From: Pseudomonas sp. NC02
Lineage (GTDB): Bacteria > Pseudomonadota > Gammaproteobacteria > Pseudomonadales > Pseudomonadaceae
Assembly (NCBI RefSeq): GCF_002874965.1
Contig: NZ_CP025624.1
Span: 6,138,001-6,202,000 of the forward strand
DNA: 64,000 nucleotides
Reading direction: 5' to 3'
The notes below the pieces were generated by a model, which saw nothing but the letters and a program-made list of their open reading frames with translations, had not been told where the DNA came from and did not search any database. This document shows positions 43,193 to 54,065 of the stretch, piece by piece (within the stretch, counting starts at the first letter, position 1; each line of letters begins with the position of its first letter). A program made the translations under genes and the position numbers.

Positions 43193-43221
43193 ATAATATC
43201 GCTGTAATAACAAATAATCAA
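43193..43221 (-). promoter_or_regulatory. sigma70-type promoter of the alpha block (rpsM-rplQ)
   Basis: Minus strand TTGATT (43216-43221), 17-base spacer, TATTAT (43193-43198). Predicted start near 43186 gives a leader of about 50 bases before rpsM. Spacing is optimal and both boxes are close to consensus. Confidence 0.7.
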
Positions 43222-43245
43222 CCCGGCAGCGCACTAGCTGCCGGG
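43222..43245 (-). terminator. terminator-like hairpin between rpmJ and rpsM
   Basis: CCCGGCAGC-N6-GCTGCCGGG, a nine-pair stem. On the minus strand it is followed by TTGATTATTTGTTATT, a mixed U-rich tail, so termination may be partial. The -35 box of the alpha promoter begins at the next base. Confidence 0.65.
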
Positions 43246-43262
43246 CTTCAAGCGGATCACAC

Positions 43263-43379
43263 TCAGCCTTGGCGCTGTTTGTGACGCGGTTCCGCGCTGC
43301 AAATTACTCGAACAACACCTTCGCGGCGAATAATCTTGCAGTTACGGCACAGCTTTTTCACCGATGCACGAACTTTCAT
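43263..43379 (-). CDS. rpmJ: 50S ribosomal protein L36
   Basis: 38 aa ([20 protein letters not shown]...). The zinc ligands C11, C14, C27 and H32 are present, so this is the zinc-binding form, the kind some bacteria replace with a zinc-free paralogue under zinc starvation. Follows secY by 27 bases. Confidence 0.97.
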
Positions 43380-43406
43380 CACCAACTCCTCGAACCTTAT
43401 GGGTAC

Positions 43407-44735
43407 TCAGCGCAACATGCCGCTGCCGTAACCCTTCAGGTTGGCTTTCTTCATCAGGGATTCGTACTGGTGCGAAACGAGGTGCGATTGTACTTGGGAC
43501 ATGAAGTCCATCACAACCACGACGACGATCAGCAACGAGGTCCCGCCAAGGTAGAACGGAACGTTTGCTGCAACCACCAGGAACTGGGGCAACAGGCAGA
43601 CGGCCGTCATATATAGAGCACCGAACATGGTCAAGCGAGTCAGAACGCCATCAATGTAGCGCGCAGACTGCTCACCTGGACGAATACCCGGAATAAAGGC
43701 ACCGGACTTCTTCAGGTTTTCCGCTACGTCTTTCGGATTGAACATCAACGCCGTATAGAAGAAGCAGAAGAAAATAATCCCTGCACTAAACAGCAGAATA
43801 TTCAACGGCTGACCAGGAGCGATCGACTGCGAGATGTCCTGCAACCAGCCCATACCTTCAGACTGACCGAACCAGGCACCCAACGAAGCCGGAAACAGCA
43901 AAATGCTGCTCGCGAAAATGGCAGGAATAACCCCGGCCATGTTCACTTTCAGCGGCAGGTGGCTGGTCTGCGCGGCAAAGACCTTGCGGCCCTGCTGACG
44001 CTTGGCGTAGTGAACAGCAATACGACGCTGGCCACGCTCAATGAACACCACAAAACCGATAATCGCTACTGCCAACAAACCGATGGCAACCAGGGCGAAG
44101 ATATTGATATCACCCTGACGTGCAGACTCGAAAGACTGCCCAATCGCTCTCGGAAGACCGGCAACGATACCTGCGAAAATCAACATCGAGATACCGTTAC
44201 CAACACCACGCTCAGTAATCTGCTCACCCAGCCACATCATGAACATCGCACCAGCCACAAATGTGGATACCGCGACGAAATGGAAGCCAAAGTCACCAGT
44301 GAACGCAACACCCTGCCCGGCCAGGCCAACGGACATGCCGATAGCCTGGACCAGGGCGAGGATGACAGTGCCGTAGCGGGTGTACTGGCTTATCTTGCGA
44401 CGGCCAGCTTCACCTTCCTTCTTCAACTGCTCCAACTGCGGACTGACGGCGGTCATCAGTTGCATGATGATCGATGCCGAGATGTACGGCATGATCCCCA
44501 GTGCAAAGATGCTCATCCGTTCCAGCGCGCCGCCGGAAAACATGTTGAACAAGCTAAGAATGGTCCCCTCATTCTGTCGAAACAGGTCTGCGAGTCGGTC
44601 CGGGTTGATACCTGGAACCGGGATGTGTGCGCCTATTCGGTAGACGATAATCGCCAGGAACAGAAAACGCAGACGAGCCCAAAGTTCAGACATACCGCCT
44701 TTGCCGAGCGCTGAGAGAGCACCTTGCTTAGCCAT
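43407..44735 (-). CDS. secY: preprotein translocase subunit SecY
   Basis: 442 aa, ten transmembrane helices forming the protein-conducting channel of the inner membrane. Helix 1 [20 protein letters not shown], a plug-like region after it, and the cytoplasmic loop [20 protein letters not shown] before TM9 are conserved. Its ATG directly abuts the rplO stop. Confidence 0.98.
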   Translation of the reverse strand: MAKQGALSALGKGGMSELWARLRFLFLAIIVYRIGAHIPVPGINPDRLADLFRQNEGTILSLFNMFSGGALERMSIFALGIMPYISASIIMQLMTAVSPQLEQLKKEGEAGRRKISQYTRYGTVILALVQAIGMSVGLAGQGVAFTGDFGFHFVAVSTFVAGAMFMMWLGEQITERGVGNGISMLIFAGIVAGLPRAIGQSFESARQGDINIFALVAIGLLAVAIIGFVVFIERGQRRIAVHYAKRQQGRKVFAAQTSHLPLKVNMAGVIPAIFASSILLFPASLGAWFGQSEGMGWLQDISQSIAPGQPLNILLFSAGIIFFCFFYTALMFNPKDVAENLKKSGAFIPGIRPGEQSARYIDGVLTRLTMFGALYMTAVCLLPQFLVVAANVPFYLGGTSLLIVVVVVMDFMSQVQSHLVSHQYESLMKKANLKGYGSGMLR

Positions 44736-45173
44736 TTATTCCTCGAACTTGCCGCCAGCTGCTTCGATAGCCGAACGCGCACCTTTGGTGGCGCCGATTC
44801 CCTTGCCGATAGTGACAGCGCGAGTCACTTCACCGGACAGCATGATTTTCACACGCTGTACGTTGACGTTGATCACGTTGGCATCTTTCAGGGTCTGCAC
44901 GGTAACGATGTCGCCTTCCACTTTGGCCAGCTCGGACAGACGCACTTCTGCGCGGTCCATGGCTTTCAGGGAAACGAAACCGAACTTCGGCAGGCGACGA
45001 TGCAGCGGCTGTTGACCGCCTTCAAAGCCTGGAGCGATGGTGCCACCGGAGCGGGAGGACTGACCTTTGTGGCCACGGCCACCGGTCTTGCCCAAACCAC
45101 TACCGATACCACGGCCCGGACGATGCTTTTCGCGACGGGAACCCGGCGCTGGACTCAGATCATTGAGTTTCAT
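44736..45173 (-). CDS. rplO: 50S ribosomal protein L15
   Basis: 145 aa. Starts [20 protein letters not shown], with a Gly/Arg-rich N-terminal extension that threads into 23S rRNA. The frame is open six codons upstream; the ATG at 45171-45173 is the conserved start. Confidence 0.98.
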   Translation of the reverse strand: MKLNDLSPAPGSRREKHRPGRGIGSGLGKTGGRGHKGQSSRSGGTIAPGFEGGQQPLHRRLPKFGFVSLKAMDRAEVRLSELAKVEGDIVTVQTLKDANVINVNVQRVKIMLSGEVTRAVTIGKGIGATKGARSAIEAAGGKFEE

Positions 45174-45177
45174 CGAA

Positions 45178-45354
45178 TTAACCCTCGACACGCAGCATGT
45201 AGTAAGCCTTGTTGATCATCCCGCGATTCTCGGGAGTATCAAGTACTTCTACAGTGTGACCGATGCGACGCAGACCCAAACCCTTAACGCACAATTTGTG
45301 GTTAGGGATGCGGCCGGTCATGCTTTTGATCAGCGTTACTTTAACGGTAGCCAT
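45178..45354 (-). CDS. rpmD: 50S ribosomal protein L30
   Basis: 58 aa, read from ATG at 45352-45354: [20 protein letters not shown], ending YYMLRVEG. Short-form bacterial L30. Two bases from rpsE and four from rplO. Confidence 0.97.
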   Translation of the reverse strand: MATVKVTLIKSMTGRIPNHKLCVKGLGLRRIGHTVEVLDTPENRGMINKAYYMLRVEG

Positions 45355-45356
45355 GA

Positions 45357-45857
45357 TCAGAAGATCTCCTTGACGCTTTTGCCACGCTTGGCGGCAATGG
45401 ATTCAGGAGACTGCATTGCTTTCAAACCCTTGAAAGTGGCGTGAACCACGTTCACCGGGTTAGTCGAGCCGTAGCACTTGGCCAGAACGTTCTGAACGCC
45501 AGCAACTTCGAGGACAGCACGCATAGCGCCGCCAGCGATGATACCGGTACCTTCAGAGGCAGGCTGCATGTACACCTTCGAAGCGCCGTGAGCGGACTTC
45601 ATTGCGTACTGCAGAGTAGTGCCGTTCAGATCAACTTGGATCATGTTGCGACGAGCAGCTTCCATTGCCTTCTGGATCGCAGCAGGCACTTCACGTGACT
45701 TGCCACGGCCGAAGCCAACGCGCCCTTTACCATCACCTACCACGGTCAACGCGGTGAAAGTGAAGATACGGCCGCCTTTAACGGTTTTGGCTACGCGGTT
45801 AACTTGAACCAGCTTCTCAATGTAGCCTTCGTCGCGCTTTTGGTCGTTATTTGACAT
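45357..45857 (-). CDS. rpsE: 30S ribosomal protein S5
   Basis: 166 aa. Double-stranded RNA-binding N-terminal domain ([20 protein letters not shown]) and C-terminal domain with [21 protein letters not shown] sequence. The loop [11 protein letters not shown], where spectinomycin-resistance changes usually fall, looks like wild type. Confidence 0.98.
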   Translation of the reverse strand: MSNNDQKRDEGYIEKLVQVNRVAKTVKGGRIFTFTALTVVGDGKGRVGFGRGKSREVPAAIQKAMEAARRNMIQVDLNGTTLQYAMKSAHGASKVYMQPASEGTGIIAGGAMRAVLEVAGVQNVLAKCYGSTNPVNVVHATFKGLKAMQSPESIAAKRGKSVKEIF

Positions 45858-45860
45858 AAC

Positions 45861-46211
45861 TTAGAACTCCAGCCCAGCTTCACGAGCAGCATCAGCCAGC
45901 GCTTTCACGCGGCCGTGGTACTTGAAGCCAGAGCGGTCGAAAGCCACTTGCGAGACGCCGGCGGCCTTAGCACGCGTAGCGACCAGCTGGCCAACCTTAG
46001 TGGCCGCGTCGATGTTGCCAGTGGCACCATCACGCAGTTCTTTATCCAAAGTCGAGGCGCTTGCCAGGACTTTGTTGCCGTCGGCCGAGATGACCTGGGC
46101 GTAGATGTGCTGCGACGAGCGGAACACGCAGAGACGCACGACTTCGAGTTCGTGCATTTTCAGGCGTGCTTTGCGAGCGCGACGCAGTCGAGTAACTTTT
46201 TTGTCGGTCAT
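45861..46211 (-). CDS. rplR: 50S ribosomal protein L18
   Basis: 116 aa. Basic N terminus ([17 protein letters not shown]) and the 5S-rRNA-binding fold ending [20 protein letters not shown]. Helps dock 5S rRNA with L5. Three bases between it and rpsE. Confidence 0.98.
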   Translation of the reverse strand: MTDKKVTRLRRARKARLKMHELEVVRLCVFRSSQHIYAQVISADGNKVLASASTLDKELRDGATGNIDAATKVGQLVATRAKAAGVSQVAFDRSGFKYHGRVKALADAAREAGLEF

Positions 46212-46221
46212 TTGCTATGCC

Positions 46222-46755
46222 CTACTTCTTCTTGGCTTCTTTACGACGGACGACTTCGTCCGCGTAGCGCACACCTTTGCCTTTGTACGGCTCTGGTGGA
46301 CGGAAGTCGCGGATCTCAGCGGCCACCTGACCTACCAGCTGCTTATCAATACCCTTGATCAGGATATCGGTTTGGCTAGGGGTCTCAGCGGTGATGCCTT
46401 CCGGCAGTTCGTAATCCACTGGGTGCGAGAAGCCAAGGGCCAGGTTCAGAACCGTGCCTTTTGCTTGCGCTTTGTAACCAACACCGACCAGCTGGAGCTT
46501 GCGCTCGAAGCCTTGGCTTACGCCTTGGACCATGTTGTTTACCAACGCACGAGTGGTACCGGCCATTGCGCGAGTTTGTTGATCGCCATTGCGAGCAGCG
46601 AAACGCAGCTCACCAGCTTCTTCAACGATCTCAACGGACGAATGGATGTTCAGTTCCAGAGTGCCCTTGGCACCCTTCACCGAAAGCTGTTGGCCTGCGA
46701 ATTTTACTTCGACACCGGCTGGCAGCTTAACGGGGTTCTTAGCGACGCGTGACAT
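46222..46755 (-). CDS. rplF: 50S ribosomal protein L6
   Basis: 177 aa. Start [20 protein letters not shown] and the C-terminal signature [14 protein letters not shown]. Lies near the factor-binding site. Twelve bases after rpsH. Confidence 0.98.
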   Translation of the reverse strand: MSRVAKNPVKLPAGVEVKFAGQQLSVKGAKGTLELNIHSSVEIVEEAGELRFAARNGDQQTRAMAGTTRALVNNMVQGVSQGFERKLQLVGVGYKAQAKGTVLNLALGFSHPVDYELPEGITAETPSQTDILIKGIDKQLVGQVAAEIRDFRPPEPYKGKGVRYADEVVRRKEAKKK

Positions 46756-46767
46756 GCTTATCCCCCC

Positions 46768-47160
46768 TTAGAACACAGTGCAAAGAACTTCGCCGCCGAC
46801 ACCGGCAGCGCGCGCAGCACGATCCGTCATCACACCTTTGTTGGTGGAGACGATAGACACACCGAGACCGCCACGAACTTTTGGCAGATCATCAACGGAC
46901 TTGTACTGACGCAGGCCTGGACGGCTAACGCGCTTCACTTCTTCGATGACCGGACGGCCTTCGAAGTACTTCAGCTCGATGGACAGCAGTGGTTTGATTT
47001 CGCTGCTGATCTGATAACCCGCAATGTAGCCTTCGTCTTTCAGGACTTTGGCAACAGCAACCTTCAACGTGGAAGATGGCATGCTTACGACGGACTTTTC
47101 AGCCATCTGGGCATTACGGATACGAGTTAGCATGTCCGCTAACGGGTCCTGCATACTCAT
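46768..47160 (-). CDS. rpsH: 30S ribosomal protein S8
   Basis: 130 aa. [20 protein letters not shown] start and [20 protein letters not shown] near the end. In E. coli S8 represses the spc operon by binding its mRNA. Here the 208-base gap in front of it carries a hairpin and a promoter, so S8 starts its own transcript. TAGGAG precedes the ATG. Confidence 0.98.
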   Translation of the reverse strand: MSMQDPLADMLTRIRNAQMAEKSVVSMPSSTLKVAVAKVLKDEGYIAGYQISSEIKPLLSIELKYFEGRPVIEEVKRVSRPGLRQYKSVDDLPKVRGGLGVSIVSTNKGVMTDRAARAAGVGGEVLCTVF

Positions 47161-47257
47161 GGCTAGACGCTCCTAATACAAAAAAATTAGCCTTGCGGCC
47201 ATTACGTGTCGCCGAGAATCTCCGAGCACAAAACACACGGGCTCAGGCGAGCCGCGT

Positions 47258-47286
47258 ATTTTAGACACACTCCGGAAATGAAACAA
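47258..47286 (-). promoter_or_regulatory. internal sigma70-type promoter ahead of rpsH
   Basis: Minus strand TTGTTT (47281-47286), 17-base spacer, TAAAAT (47258-47263). Start near 47251 gives a leader of about 90 bases. The leader contains CTAAT-TTTTTTG-TATTAG just before the ribosome site, a possible weak hairpin. Confidence 0.6.
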
Positions 47287-47305
47287 GCCCCAAAAGGGGC
47301 TTGTT
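47282..47305 (-). terminator. terminator-like hairpin in the rpsN-rpsH gap
   Basis: AACAAGCCCC-AAAA-GGGGCTTGTT, ten perfect pairs. On the minus strand it is followed by TCATTT, a poor U tract, so it may only attenuate. Its 3' arm contains the -35 box of the rpsH promoter. Confidence 0.6.
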
Positions 47306-47368
47306 CCAGATTCTAGGCCACCGGCGGTCAGTATCTTGCGATCCTGGCCACCGAGACTTCGAAAGTAC

Positions 47369-47674
47369 TTACCAGCTGGCTTTAACCAGACCTGGTACGT
47401 CACCACGCATTGCCGCTTCACGCAGTTTGTTACGGCCGAGGCCGAACTTGCGGTAAACGCCGTGTGGACGACCGGTCAGGCGGCAGCGGTTACGCATGCG
47501 CGAAGCGCTTGCGTCACGTGGCTGCTTCTGCAGAGCAACTGTAGCTTCCCAACGTGCTTCTGGACTTGCGTTCAGATCAACGATGATTGCTTTCAGTGCT
47601 GCACGCTTCTTGGCGTACTTGGCAACCGTGAGCTGACGTTTCAGCTCGCGGTTTTTCATGCTCATCTTGGCCAT
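47369..47674 (-). CDS. rpsN: 30S ribosomal protein S14
   Basis: 101 aa, the long zinc-free form (no CxxC pairs), ending [20 protein letters not shown]. The ATG at 47672-47674 gives [11 protein letters not shown]; the longer open frame upstream is not conserved. Thirteen bases after rplE. Confidence 0.97.
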   Translation of the reverse strand: MAKMSMKNRELKRQLTVAKYAKKRAALKAIIVDLNASPEARWEATVALQKQPRDASASRMRNRCRLTGRPHGVYRKFGLGRNKLREAAMRGDVPGLVKASW

Positions 47675-47687
47675 GGTCCTACTCCAA

Positions 47688-48227
47688 TCAGTTGCGGAAC
47701 GGGAATTTGAACGCACGCAGCAGAGCGCGGCCTTCATCATCGTTCTTGGCAGTGGTGGTCAGGGTGATGTCCAGACCGCGGAGAGCATCGATCTTGTCGT
47801 AGTCGATTTCCGGGAAGATGATCTGCTCTTTAACGCCCATGCTGTAGTTACCACGACCATCGAAGGACTTGGCATTCAGGCCGCGGAAGTCGCGGACCCG
47901 AGGCAGGGAGATCGACAGCAGACGATCCAGGAATTCGTACATACGCTCACGGCGCAGAGTCACTTTGACGCCGATCGGCCATCCTTCACGGACTTTAAAG
48001 CCAGCGATGGATTTACGAGCGTAGGTCACAACGACTTTTTGGCCGGTGATCTTTTCCAGGTCAGCAACAGCGTGCTCGATGACTTTTTTGTCGCCGATCG
48101 CTTCGCCCAGACCCATGTTCAGGGTGATTTTGGTAACGCGCGGAACTTCCATCACGTTCGAAAGCTTAAGTTCTTCCTTAAGTTTCGGTGCGATTTCCTT
48201 CCGGTAAATCTCTTTTAGTCGTGCCAT
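47688..48227 (-). CDS. rplE: 50S ribosomal protein L5
   Basis: 179 aa. [20 protein letters not shown] start, [11 protein letters not shown] and the C-terminal [20 protein letters not shown]. Binds 5S rRNA in the central protuberance. Confidence 0.98.
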   Translation of the reverse strand: MARLKEIYRKEIAPKLKEELKLSNVMEVPRVTKITLNMGLGEAIGDKKVIEHAVADLEKITGQKVVVTYARKSIAGFKVREGWPIGVKVTLRRERMYEFLDRLLSISLPRVRDFRGLNAKSFDGRGNYSMGVKEQIIFPEIDYDKIDALRGLDITLTTTAKNDDEGRALLRAFKFPFRN

Positions 48228-48247
48228 GGTCTTCTACCTAGCAGTGT

Positions 48248-48562
48248 TCAAGCATCAACCGCTTTTTGGGTCGACTTGAAGACACGAATTTTCTTACCTT
48301 CTTCTACTTTGAAACCAACGCGGTCAGCCTTGTTGGTTTCGCCGTTGAAGATGGCGACGTTAGAAGCGTGCAGTGGCGCTTCTTTCTCGACGATACCGCC
48401 TTGTACGCCCGACATCGGGTTAGGCTTGGTATGACGCTTGACCAGGTTCAGACCACTAACGACCAGACGGTCATCAGCAAGAACCTTCAGCACCTTACCG
48501 CGCTTACCTTTGTCTTTGCCGGCGATCACGATGATCTCGTCGTCACGACGAATCTTTTGCAT
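48248..48562 (-). CDS. rplX: 50S ribosomal protein L24
   Basis: 104 aa. KOW motif in [20 protein letters not shown]. Early assembly protein near the exit tunnel. Confidence 0.98.
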   Translation of the reverse strand: MQKIRRDDEIIVIAGKDKGKRGKVLKVLADDRLVVSGLNLVKRHTKPNPMSGVQGGIVEKEAPLHASNVAIFNGETNKADRVGFKVEEGKKIRVFKSTQKAVDA

Positions 48563-48573
48563 GTCGGATCTCC

Positions 48574-48942
48574 TTACAGCACTTCTGGGGCGAGCGAGAC
48601 GATCTTCATGAACTTCTCAGTACGAAGTTCACGGGTCACTGGCCCAAAGATACGGGTGCCGATCGGCTCTTGCTTGTTGTTCAGAAGAACAGCAGCGTTG
48701 CCATCAAAGCGGATAATGGAGCCATCTGCACGGCGTACGCCGTGACGAGTGCGGACTACAACAGCAGTCATCACTTGGCCTTTTTTCACTTTACCGCGAG
48801 GAATTGCTTCCTTCACGGTAACTTTGATGATGTCACCGATACCAGCGTAACGACGATGGGAGCCACCCAGCACCTTGATGCACATAACGCGGCGTGCGCC
48901 GCTGTTATCGGCCACATCGAGCATGGATTGAGTCTGAATCAT
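48574..48942 (-). CDS. rplN: 50S ribosomal protein L14
   Basis: 122 aa. Starts [20 protein letters not shown] and ends [19 protein letters not shown]. Twenty-three bases separate it from rpsQ; I see no promoter there, so the S10 and spc blocks seem to be one transcript. Confidence 0.98.
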   Translation of the reverse strand: MIQTQSMLDVADNSGARRVMCIKVLGGSHRRYAGIGDIIKVTVKEAIPRGKVKKGQVMTAVVVRTRHGVRRADGSIIRFDGNAAVLLNNKQEPIGTRIFGPVTRELRTEKFMKIVSLAPEVL

Positions 48943-48965
48943 ATAATTTCTCCGACCCCTAGTCC

Positions 48966-49232
48966 TTAGACTTCCACAGCGCGTTCGAGAACATCAACCA
49001 GGGCCCAAGACTTGGTCTTGGCCAACGGACGAGTTTCACGAATAGTGACTTTGTCGCCGATGTGGCACTGGTTGGTTTCGTCGTGCGCGTGCAGCTTAGT
49101 CGAACGCTTAACGTATTTACCGTAGATCGGGTGCTTAACGCGACGCTCGATCAAAACGGTGATGGTTTTGTCCATCTTGTCGCTGACAACACGGCCAGTC
49201 AGCGTACGGACAGTCTTTTCGGCTTCAGCCAT
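48966..49232 (-). CDS. rpsQ: 30S ribosomal protein S17
   Basis: 88 aa. [20 protein letters not shown] and the [12 protein letters not shown] signature. The ATG at 49230-49232 (MAEAEKTV) is taken as the start. Two bases after rpmC. Confidence 0.98.
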   Translation of the reverse strand: MAEAEKTVRTLTGRVVSDKMDKTITVLIERRVKHPIYGKYVKRSTKLHAHDETNQCHIGDKVTIRETRPLAKTKSWALVDVLERAVEV

Positions 49233-49234
49233 GA

Positions 49235-49426
49235 TCACTTACCTGCCTGCTGGTTGAGCACAGTCTTCACGCGAGCAATGTCACGCTTAACTTGCGAGAG
49301 CAGATGAGACTGCCCCAACTGGCCAGTTGCTTTCTGCATACGCAGATTGAACTGGTCGCGCAGCAGGCCGAGCAGTTGCTCGTTCAGCTGCTGTGCGGAT
49401 TTTTCACGAAGTTCATTCGCTTTCAT
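49235..49426 (-). CDS. rpmC: 50S ribosomal protein L29
   Basis: 63 aa helical hairpin: [24 protein letters not shown] one codon upstream could also start. The ATG overlaps the rplP stop by one base (TGATG-like junction). Sits at the tunnel exit beside L23. Confidence 0.97.
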
Positions 49427-49839
49427 CACATCACCGTCCGTTTAACAAAGGAGGTGGCGAGCGGCAGCTTTGCAGCAGCCAGGGCGAAAGCCTCACGCGC
49501 CAGCTCTTCAGTAACACCCTCGATTTCATACAGGACTTTGCCTGGCTGAATCTGGGCAACCCAATATTCCACGTTACCCTTACCTTTACCCATCCGAACT
49601 TCGAGGGGCTTTTTGGAGATAGGCTTGTCCGGGAATACACGGATCCAGATCTTGCCGCCACGTTTAACGTGACGGGTCAGTGCACGACGCGCTGACTCGA
49701 TCTGACGAGCGGTGAGACGACCACGAGCTACAGACTTCAGCGCATATTCGCCGAAGCTGACTTTGCTACCGCGCTGAGCCAGACCACGGTTGTGGCCTGT
49801 CATCTGCTTGCGGAACTTCGTACGCTTTGGTTGCAACAT
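49426..49839 (-). CDS. rplP: 50S ribosomal protein L16
   Basis: 137 aa. [19 protein letters not shown] start and [20 protein letters not shown]. Contacts the A-site tRNA; the arginine in the segment after it (near residue 82) is the site hydroxylated by YcfD in E. coli. Confidence 0.98.
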
Positions 49840-49851
49840 TTGGCGTACCCC

Positions 49852-50538
49852 TTACTTAGCAGCTTTTTTACGAGGCGCTGGTGCTTGTGGTTTCAGTTCT
49901 TCTTGGCGACCACCAATTACTTCGCCTTTGAAGATCCAAACCTTTACACCGATCACACCGTAGGTGGTGTGAGCTTCGTAGTTGGCATAGTCGATGTCGG
50001 CACGCAGGGTGTGCAGTGGCACACGACCTTCGCGATACCATTCAGTACGTGCGATTTCAGCACCGCCGAGACGACCGCTCACTTGGATTTTGATGCCTTT
50101 GGCACCAATGCGCATGGCGTTCTGTACTGCGCGCTTCATAGCGCGACGGAACATAACGCGACGCTCCAGCTGCTGAGCTACGCTCTGCGCAACCAGCATA
50201 CCGTCGAGCTCCGGCTTGCGGATCTCTTCGATATTGATGTGCACAGGCACACCCATTTGCTTGGTCAGGTCCTGACGCAGTTTCTCAACATCTTCACCTT
50301 TCTTCCCGATAACGATACCTGGACGAGCGGTGTGGATGGTGATACGTGCAGTTTGAGCAGGACGATGGATATCGATACGGCTCACGGACGCGCTTTTTAG
50401 TTTGTCTTGGAGATACTCACGCACCTTCAGATCAGCGAACAAGTAGTCCGCATAAGTCCGACCGTCTGCGTACCAGACGGAGGTGTGCTCCTTGACGATT
50501 CCCAGGCGAATGCCAATGGGATGTACTTTCTGACCCAT
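49852..50538 (-). CDS. rpsC: 30S ribosomal protein S3
   Basis: 228 aa. [18 protein letters not shown] start, KH domain with [22 protein letters not shown] GxxG loop near 60-75, and a basic C-terminal tail (PRKKAAK). Lines the mRNA entry channel. The conserved ATG at 50536-50538 is taken; the frame extends upstream. Confidence 0.98.
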
Positions 50539-50551
50539 CTCTTCGACTCCG

Positions 50552-50884
50552 TTACTTGTCAGCAACCTTGACAGTGATATGGCAAGACCGCTTGACGATG
50601 CGATCAGCTCGGCCTTTGGCACGAGGCATGATGCGCTTCAGCGAACGCCCTTCGTTGACGAAAACGGTGCTGACCTTCAGGTCATCAACGTCTGCGCCTT
50701 CGTTGTGCTCGGCGTTGGCTACGGCCGACTCCAGCACTTTCTTGATGATCTCGGCGGCTTTCTTACTGCTGAAAGCCAACAGGTTGAGCGCTTCGCCCAC
50801 CTTCTTCCCGCGGATCTGGTCGGCGACCAAGCGGGCTTTCTGGGCGGAGATTCGAGCGCCCGACAACTTAGCGGCTACTTCCAT
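50552..50884 (-). CDS. rplV: 50S ribosomal protein L22
   Basis: 110 aa. [20 protein letters not shown] start and the hairpin region [20 protein letters not shown], which reaches into the exit tunnel near the macrolide site; no insertion or deletion is seen there. Confidence 0.98.
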
Positions 50885-50897
50885 CGTTCCTTACCCC

Positions 50898-51173
50898 TTA
50901 ACGCTTGGCTTTCTTGTCTGCCACGTGCCCACGATATGTGCGGGTACCGGCAAACTCGCCTAGTTTGTGGCCGACCATGTCTTCGTTCACGAGAACTGGA
51001 ACATGTTGACGACCGTTATGCACTGCAATGGTCAGACCGACCATTTGTGGCAGGATCATCGAACGACGCGACCAGGTTTTCACCGGTTTGCGATCGTTCT
51101 TTTCCGCCGCCACTTCGATCTTCTTCAGTAGGTGAAGATCAATAAAAGGACCTTTTTTCAGAGAACGTGGCAC
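50898..51173 (-). CDS. rpsS: 30S ribosomal protein S19
   Basis: 91 aa. [20 protein letters not shown] start from a GTG codon (51171-51173). Head protein forming a complex with S13. Confidence 0.97.
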   Translation of the reverse strand: MPRSLKKGPFIDLHLLKKIEVAAEKNDRKPVKTWSRRSMILPQMVGLTIAVHNGRQHVPVLVNEDMVGHKLGEFAGTRTYRGHVADKKAKR

Positions 51174-51189
51174 TGTCGTATCCCTCTAT

Positions 51190-52014
51190 TTACTTGCGAC
51201 GACGGACGATCATTTTGTCGGTACGCTTATTACCACGAGTCTTCGCGCCCTTAGTCGGGAAGCCCCATGGCGATACCGGATGACGACCACCAGAGGTACG
51301 ACCTTCACCACCACCGTGTGGGTGGTCAACCGGGTTCATGGCAACACCACGAACGGTTGGGCGAACGCCACGCCAGCGTTTAGCACCAGCTTTACCCAGC
51401 GAACGCAGGCTGTGCTCGGAGTTCGAGACTTCGCCCAGGGTCGCACGGCATTCAGCCAATACTTTACGCATTTCACCAGAGCGCAGACGCAGGGTCACGT
51501 AGACACCTTCACGAGCGATCAGCTGAGCCGAAGCACCAGCGGAACGAGCGATTTGCGCGCCTTTACCCGGTTTCAATTCGATGCCGTGTACGGTGCTACC
51601 AACTGGAATGTTGCGCAGTTGCAGAGCGTTGCCCGGCTTGATCGGTGCCAAAGCACCTGCGATCAGCTGGTCACCAGCACTCACGCCTTTAGGGGCGATG
51701 ATGTAGCGACGCTCGCCATCTGCGTACAGCAGCAGAGCGATGTGAGCAGTACGGTTTGGATCGTATTCGATACGCTCGACAGTGGCAGCGATGCCATCTT
51801 TGTCGTTGCGACGGAAGTCGACCAGACGATAATGCTGCTTATGGCCACCACCGATGTGACGAGTGGTAATACGACCATTGTTGTTACGACCACCAGTCTT
51901 CGATTTCTTCTCGAGCAGCGGTGCGTGAGGAGCGCCTTTATGCAGCTCCTGGTTGACCACCTTGACCACAAAACGGCGGCCAGGGGAAGTCGGTTTGCAT
52001 TTAACGATTGCCAT
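51190..52014 (-). CDS. rplB: 50S ribosomal protein L2
   Basis: 274 aa. [20 protein letters not shown] start; C-terminal [18 protein letters not shown] carries the conserved histidine close to the peptidyl transferase centre. Confidence 0.98.
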   Translation of the reverse strand: MAIVKCKPTSPGRRFVVKVVNQELHKGAPHAPLLEKKSKTGGRNNNGRITTRHIGGGHKQHYRLVDFRRNDKDGIAATVERIEYDPNRTAHIALLLYADGERRYIIAPKGVSAGDQLIAGALAPIKPGNALQLRNIPVGSTVHGIELKPGKGAQIARSAGASAQLIAREGVYVTLRLRSGEMRKVLAECRATLGEVSNSEHSLRSLGKAGAKRWRGVRPTVRGVAMNPVDHPHGGGEGRTSGGRHPVSPWGFPTKGAKTRGNKRTDKMIVRRRK

Positions 52015-52028
52015 GATGCACCCCTTCC

Positions 52029-52328
52029 TTACTCAGCACTGCTGCTGAAATCGAGATCTTGGCCTGGCTGAAGGGAGATAACTGCCTTCTTCCAGTCATT
52101 ACGCTTGCCCAGACCGCGAGCAGTGCGCTTGCTCTTACCCAGAACATTCAGGGTAGTAACACGCTCTACTTTCACGCTGAACAGGCTTTCGACGGCCTTC
52201 TTGATTTCCAGCTTGGTTGCGTCAGTTGCAACCTTGAAAACGAACTGGCCTTTCTTGTCAGCCAGAACCGTAGCCTTTTCGGAAACGTGCGGGCCAAGCA
52301 GAACTTTAAATACGCGTTCCTGGTTCAT
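52029..52328 (-). CDS. rplW: 50S ribosomal protein L23
   Basis: 99 aa. Tunnel-exit protein and docking site for trigger factor and [23 protein letters not shown] start. Its ATG overlaps the rplD stop by four bases. Confidence 0.98.
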
Positions 52329-52927
52329 CCCAGCAGCTCCTCGAATTTCTTCACGGCCGACACGGTGATCAACACCTTGTCGTATGCGATCAGACTAACT
52401 GGATCGGAACCTTGCACGTCACGTACATCAACGTGTGGCAGGTTGCGAGCAGCCAGGTACAGGTTCTGATCAACAGCTTCAGACACGATCAGGACGTCAG
52501 TCAGGCCCATGCCGTTCAGCTTGTTCAGCAGATCTTTGGTTTTCGGCGCTTCAACAGCGAAGTCCTGAACCACGACCAGACGATCAGTACGCACGAGTTC
52601 AGCAAGGATGGAGCGCAGTGCTGCGCGATACATCTTCTTGTTGAGCTTCTGGGTGTGATCCTGTGGACGTGCTGCAAAAGTGGTACCGCCGCCACGCCAG
52701 ATTGGGCTACGGATAGTACCGGCACGAGCGCGGCCAGTACCTTTCTGACGCCAAGGGCGCTTACCGCCACCACGAACGTCGGAACGGGTCTTTTGCTGCT
52801 TGCTACCTTGACGGCCGCCGGCCATGTAGGCCACGACTGCTTGGTGAACCAGCGTCTCGTTGAATTCGCCGCCAAATGTCAGTTCGGAAACTTCGATCGC
52901 TTGAGCGTCATTTACGTTTAATTGCAT
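52325..52927 (-). CDS. rplD: 50S ribosomal protein L4
   Basis: 200 aa. The loop with [20 protein letters not shown] (near 45-65) enters the exit tunnel. In E. coli L4 represses the S10 operon through a long leader; the leader here is only about 55 bases, so that control is unlikely in the same form. Confidence 0.98.
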
Positions 52928-52939
52928 GTCAGCTTCCCC

Positions 52940-53575
52940 TTAACCGCGAGCCTTGGCCGCTGGACGTACAACCAGGTTGCCGCCAGTAGCGCCAGGAACA
53001 GCACCCTTGACCAACAACAGATTGCGTTCAGCGTCGACGCGCACTACTTCGAGGGACTGCACGGTCACGCGCTCAGCGCCCATATGACCGGACATTTTTT
53101 TGCCCTTGAATACACGACCAGGAGTCTGGCACTGGCCAATAGAGCCCGGGACGCGGTGGGAAACGGAGTTACCGTGAGTGTTGTCTTGGCCACGGAAATT
53201 CCAACGCTTGATCGTACCCTGGAAGCCTTTACCCTTGGACTGACCGGTTACATCAACCAGTTGACCAGCGGCGAAGATTTCAGCGTTGATCAGATCGCCA
53301 GCCTGGTAGTCGCCGTCTTCAAGACGGAACTCCATGACAGTACGACCAGCTGCAACGTTTGCTTTAGCGAAGTGACCTGCTTGAGCAGCAGTCACACGCG
53401 AAGCACGACGCTCGCCGACAGTGACTTGCACTGCACGATAGCCATCGGTTTCTTCAGTTTTAAACTGGGTGACGCGATTCGGTTCGATCTCAATGACCGT
53501 GACCGGAATGGAGACACCTTCTTCGGTGAAAATACGGGTCATACCGCATTTACGACCGACTACACCAATAGTCAT
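52940..53575 (-). CDS. rplC: 50S ribosomal protein L3
   Basis: 211 aa. Start [20 protein letters not shown] at the ATG 53573-53575. The [19 protein letters not shown] loop reaches the peptidyl transferase centre and holds the glutamine methylated by PrmB in E. coli (GQCQ). The 81-base gap to rpsJ holds nothing notable. Confidence 0.98.
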   Translation of the reverse strand: MTIGVVGRKCGMTRIFTEEGVSIPVTVIEIEPNRVTQFKTEETDGYRAVQVTVGERRASRVTAAQAGHFAKANVAAGRTVMEFRLEDGDYQAGDLINAEIFAAGQLVDVTGQSKGKGFQGTIKRWNFRGQDNTHGNSVSHRVPGSIGQCQTPGRVFKGKKMSGHMGAERVTVQSLEVVRVDAERNLLLVKGAVPGATGGNLVVRPAAKARG

Positions 53576-53656
53576 GTTGTAAACCTCATGAGTGTACGGG
53601 GCTTTCACCCGCTATGGCCGCCCATTTCAGAGCGTTACACGACTAAGACCCAAGTC

Positions 53657-53968
53657 TTAGCCGAGGCTGATCTGTACTTCCACACCGGCCGCCAGATCAA
53701 GCTTCATAAGTGCATCAACGGTTTTATCCGTTGGCAGGACGATGTCCAGCACGCGCTTATGAGTACGGATCTCGTACTGGTCACGCGCGTCTTTGTTGAC
53801 GTGCGGGGAGACCAGAACGGTGAACCGCTCTTTACGGGTAGGCAGTGGAATTGGACCACGCACTTGAGCACCAGTACGTTTCGCGGTTTCCACGATTTCC
53901 TGGGTGGATTGGTCGATCAGTTTGTGGTCAAAAGCCTTCAACCTGATACGAATTTGCTGATTTGCCAT
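53657..53968 (-). CDS. rpsJ: 30S ribosomal protein S10 (NusE)
   Basis: 103 aa. [20 protein letters not shown] start; also the NusE partner of NusB in antitermination. First gene of the S10 block, behind its own promoter. Confidence 0.98.
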   Translation of the reverse strand: MANQQIRIRLKAFDHKLIDQSTQEIVETAKRTGAQVRGPIPLPTRKERFTVLVSPHVNKDARDQYEIRTHKRVLDIVLPTDKTVDALMKLDLAAGVEVQISLG

Positions 53969-54030
53969 TGGATTTCAGACTCCGGCTGCTATTCCCAGCG
54001 AGCGCAACACGCCCGTTAAAAGGAGGCGCA

Positions 54031-54059
54031 ATTCTATAGACGCCCCATATGGGTGTCAA
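54031..54059 (-). promoter_or_regulatory. S10 block promoter (rpsJ)
   Basis: Minus strand TTGACA (54054-54059), 17-base spacer, TAGAAT (54031-54036): a near-consensus sigma70 promoter, directly after the tuf terminator. Predicted start near 54024. Confidence 0.85.
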
Positions 54060-54065
54060 CTCAAT

